A stretch of 8,932 nt of DNA from Schleiferiaceae bacterium. GTDB lineage: Bacteria > Bacteroidota > Bacteroidia > Flavobacteriales > Schleiferiaceae. Location: the NCBI GenBank assembly GCA_030831045.1, contig JAURMB010000097.1, positions 1-8,932 of the forward strand. The letters are read 5' to 3'. The position numbers were made by a program, and so were the translations under genes. Of this stretch, positions 7,172 through 8,932 are shown one piece after another; within the stretch, counting starts at the first letter, position 1, and each line of letters opens with the position of its first letter. Under the pieces are notes generated by a model that ran no database searches, was not told the origin of the DNA, and saw only the letters and a program-made list of their open reading frames with translations.

Positions 7172-7179
7172 CAAAGGTA
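7172..7179 (-). promoter_or_regulatory. Bacteroidota -7 promoter box (TACCTTTG) for the DUF6341-like gene
   Basis: On the minus strand this is an exact TAnnTTTG match. Transcription would begin around 7165, about 15 bases before the ATG at 7149. A TTTG occurs at 7192-7195 on the same strand, but at only 12 bases distance it is too close for a normal -33 element. The box lies only 7 bases from the opposing box. Confidence 0.48.
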
Positions 7180-7194
7180 ACCCAACGCGAGCAA

Positions 7195-8091
7195 ATGCCC
7201 ACACTCCTCTTTAGAAACGCTCACCCCGGGGTCGCCGTGGTTTTGGTCGCGGTGGCCGCGCTCGCAACGGTGGGTCTAAACACCTTGCTGCTCCAACCCG
7301 TGCCGGTCACCTTGGCCCTTGCCACCGGCGTGGCGGCCTGGTTTTTTAAGTTCATTTTGGTGTACCGCAGCCGCTACCTCAAGATGAACTACTTGTATGG
7401 GTGGCTCTGGTTTGTGGCCGTATTTGCCTTGAGCAGTGGGCGTCAGGGCGTTCAGTGGCACACGTTGGGCGGATCGCTGGCCGCCGCTACCTGGATGGCA
7501 CTGGCTTATGAAATGTCGTTTGACGAGCGCAGCGCGTTGACGCGCCGGATCAACTTGGGGTTTGTCACGGGACTCCTCCTGCTGTGGAACGTGCGGTTTT
7601 CGTACTTCATTTTGGTAAGTCTGTGGGCCATTGGCTGGGGGACCAACCGCTCGGGTCGGGGCTTTCTGCAGCTCATCATGGGATGGCTGGTGCCGGCGGC
7701 GGCCATCGCCACCTACCATTGGACCCTTGGCGGACCCGCTGATTTTTATGCATGGATCGCACCGCTTCAGCCGCGGCTGGAGGTCTTTGTGCCGAGTCCC
7801 GGCGAGGCGGTTCTGCTTTTTTGGTTGCTCATGGCCATTCCGCAGACGTTGCGGGCCGCCGTTTCGGCTAAGCGCAGCAAGCGCCAAGGGCTTTACCTCT
7901 CGTGGTCCGGAATCTTAGTTGCCGTTGTGTGGCGCATCGCGCACCCTGATGCGTCGACAAGCGGACTTTTGGCTGTCTTTGCCACGCCGCAGCTCCTAAA
8001 TCTTCAAGATTACCTACCCAAGTACTGGATGCGGGTGCTTCTCGGGCCGAGTCTGTTGGCGGCGGGGCTACTCAGCGTCTTCGCGGGGTAG
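7195..8091 (+). CDS. Polytopic inner-membrane protein, DUF6427-like
   Basis: A 298-residue, strongly hydrophobic protein with roughly eight to ten membrane segments, e.g. about 12-33, 36-54, 64-80, 89-104, 155-172, 200-217 and 282-297. The start MPTLLFRNAHPG resembles the short polar N-terminus of DUF6427 proteins, a flavobacterial family of unknown function. The central stretch VRFSYFILVSLWAIGWGTNR followed by GWLVPAAAIATYHW is the part most like that family. The soluble loop around 105-117 (MSFDERSALTRRI) is charged. I chose ATG at 7195; a TTG start at 7162 would add 11 polar residues with no family support and would overlap the promoter boxes. The gene is divergent from the DUF6341-like gene, and its 3' end overlaps the thioesterase stop by 24 bp. 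No catalytic motif is visible. Confidence 0.72.
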   Translation: MPTLLFRNAHPGVAVVLVAVAALATVGLNTLLLQPVPVTLALATGVAAWFFKFILVYRSRYLKMNYLYGWLWFVAVFALSSGRQGVQWHTLGGSLAAATWMALAYEMSFDERSALTRRINLGFVTGLLLLWNVRFSYFILVSLWAIGWGTNRSGRGFLQLIMGWLVPAAAIATYHWTLGGPADFYAWIAPLQPRLEVFVPSPGEAVLLFWLLMAIPQTLRAAVSAKRSKRQGLYLSWSGILVAVVWRIAHPDASTSGLLAVFATPQLLNLQDYLPKYWMRVLLGPSLLAAGLLSVFAG

Positions 8092-8598
8092 AAACAGAGC
8101 CTTGAGCTCGTGCGCATCTTCGGGCTTCATCTTGCCCGATAAAATCAGCGCCAGCTGGCGTCGGCGAAGGGCGCCGTCGTAGCGGCGCTGCTCTTCTTCG
8201 GTCTCGGGTTCTACGGCCTGAATCGGAATGGGTCGACCCAGGTCGTCCACGGCCACAAAGGTGTAAATGGCCTCGTTGCACTTGGTTTGCTTGCCGGACC
8301 CCCGCTGGTCTTCCATGTAGACATCGACCCAGACCTCCATCGACGTGCTGAATGCGCGCGAAACCTTGGATTCCAGGGTTACTATAGCCCCTTGCGGAAT
8401 TGCCTCGTTAAACGAAACGTTGTTCACGGAGGCGGTGACGACCGTTCGCCGGCAGTGTCGGTGCGCAGCAATCGCCGCACAGCGATCCATCCAGCTGAGG
8501 AGCTGGCCCCCAAAAAGGTTGTTGAGGTTGTTGGTGTCGTTCGGAAGAACGATCTCCGTCATCACCGTCAGTGATGCCGAGGGGTTTTTAGCTTTCAT
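8068..8598 (-). CDS. Hotdog-fold acyl-CoA thioesterase
   Basis: A 176-residue single hotdog-domain protein of the YciA/BACH-type acyl-CoA hydrolase group, which cleaves acyl-CoA to free acid and CoA in the cytoplasm. Family motifs from the N-terminus are LPNDTNNLNNLFGGQLLSWM followed by D (about 16-36), TVVTASVNNVSFNEAI, SRAFSTSMEVWVDVY, NEAIYTFVAVDDLGRP, and the tail ETEEEQRRYDGALRRRQLAL. The LFGG and WMD segment is where the family's active-site Asn/Asp region lies. Start MKAKNPSASL at 8598 is chosen because it forms ATGA with the stop of the upstream SPOR gene; an in-frame start 15 bases earlier would overlap more. Translation is probably coupled to that gene. The chain-length preference cannot be inferred. 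The 3' end overlaps the convergent DUF6427-like gene. Confidence 0.92.
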   Translation of the reverse strand: MKAKNPSASLTVMTEIVLPNDTNNLNNLFGGQLLSWMDRCAAIAAHRHCRRTVVTASVNNVSFNEAIPQGAIVTLESKVSRAFSTSMEVWVDVYMEDQRGSGKQTKCNEAIYTFVAVDDLGRPIPIQAVEPETEEEQRRYDGALRRRQLALILSGKMKPEDAHELKALFLPREDAE

Positions 8599-8932
8599 TC
8601 GTGGTAAATCCAAATAGCCGGGAAGTCAGACTTCAATTCGGCTTTGGCTTGACGTGCCGAATTCGCATCGGCAAAGGTACGAAGGGCTACTTTTTTCAGT
8701 CCCACGTTAGATTTTAGCACCTTAGCAGGGTAACCGGCTTGGCGAAGGCTTGCGGCGAGGCGTTCGGCGTTGCCAGCTTCTTCAAAGGCGCCAACCACGA
8801 GTGCAAATTCACCGGCGGTATGGTCGGGGGCGTCGTCCCGATCCGCATTTGCAGCTAATTCCGTGCGGACCTCTTCGCGCGCAGGCTTCGATGGCGACGC
8901 GACCTCGGGGGCGTCAGGTGCTGCGACCTCGG
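8595..8932 (-). CDS. SPOR-domain protein (partial, 5' end outside window)
   Basis: The last 111 residues of a protein whose start lies beyond the right edge. Visible residues 1-40 are a low-complexity linker rich in Ala, Pro, Glu and Asp, with a short EVA repeat (encoded by a repeated GCGACCTCGG at 8897-8906 and 8923-8932). Residues 41-111 are a SPOR domain: EFALVVGAFEEAGNAERLAA, GYPAKVL, VALRTFADANSARQAKAEL, ending PAIWIYHE. SPOR domains bind denuded peptidoglycan glycan strands, so the protein probably acts in the periplasm or at the division site, with a membrane anchor or signal sequence likely in the missing part. The stop TGA overlaps the thioesterase start (ATGA). A GTG at 8798 lies inside the SPOR domain and is not a real start. 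Confidence 0.85.
   Translation of the reverse strand, partial: EVAAPDAPEVASPSKPAREEVRTELAANADRDDAPDHTAGEFALVVGAFEEAGNAERLAASLRQAGYPAKVLKSNVGLKKVALRTFADANSARQAKAELKSDFPAIWIYHE

Noticed and set aside
7150..7224. 25-residue N-terminal extension of the DUF6341-like protein
   Set aside because: It would overlap the divergent gene's start and both promoter boxes; the family-like sequence begins at 7149.
8120..8139. 6-bp hairpin (TCGGGC/GCCCGA) as a terminator for the DUF6427-like gene
   Set aside because: The loop is 8 bases, no T-run follows on either strand, and it lies in conserved thioesterase coding sequence.
8149..8160. 12-bp perfect palindrome CGCCAGCTGGCG
   Set aside because: It encodes part of the conserved RRRQLAL tail of the thioesterase and has no T-run; best explained by codon use in GC-rich DNA.

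Overview
This window looks like a chromosomal piece of a Bacteroidota genome, most likely a marine-type member of Flavobacteriales with unusually GC-rich DNA. The evidence is a SusC/SusD pair, two small membrane families (DUF6341-like and DUF6427-like) next to purD in an arrangement I associate with Flavobacteriia, TAnnTTTG promoter boxes of the Bacteroidota type, and no clear Shine-Dalgarno sequences before the starts. The genus cannot be fixed from this sequence.

Layout. Positions 1-5430 are the leading part of a polysaccharide utilization locus on the minus strand: a SusC-type TonB-dependent transporter, a SusD-type lipoprotein, and a PKD-domain lipoprotein cut by the window's left edge. 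The three genes are joined by stop/start overlaps (TAATG, then TGATG). Positions 5431-5689 are a 259-bp divergent intergenic region, very AT-rich on the SusC side and GC-rich on the purD side. It holds three dyads sharing the core GTA-N5-TAC. Positions 5690-6979 are purD on the plus strand. Two bases after its stop lies the convergent stop of a 55-residue membrane protein (DUF6341-like, minus), whose probable intrinsic terminator is buried inside the purD coding sequence. A 45-bp gap with two interlocking divergent promoter boxes separates this small gene from a polytopic membrane protein (DUF6427-like, plus). The latter overlaps by 24 bp at its 3' end with a convergent hotdog acyl-CoA thioesterase. 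The thioesterase is coupled by ATGA to an upstream SPOR-domain protein that runs off the right edge.

How the genes work together. SusC and SusD would form the outer-membrane glycan importer, and the PKD lipoprotein would be an accessory surface glycan-binding protein. Its C-terminal half resembles a domain I recall from PKD and GH16 proteins of marine flavobacterial beta-glucan loci, so laminarin or another beta-glucan is a reasonable but unproven substrate. No hydrolase, regulator or sigma/anti-sigma pair is visible, and SusC lacks an N-terminal signalling extension. The dyads upstream of susC are therefore the best visible candidates for regulatory sites. The right half is ordinary core-genome material: purine synthesis, acyl-CoA hydrolysis, a SPOR-domain (probably envelope) protein and two conserved membrane proteins of unknown role, packed with almost no intergenic space.

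I found no mobile elements, CRISPR arrays, tRNA or rRNA genes. The most interesting signals are regulatory: the repeated dyads, the terminator hidden in purD, and the facing promoter boxes.
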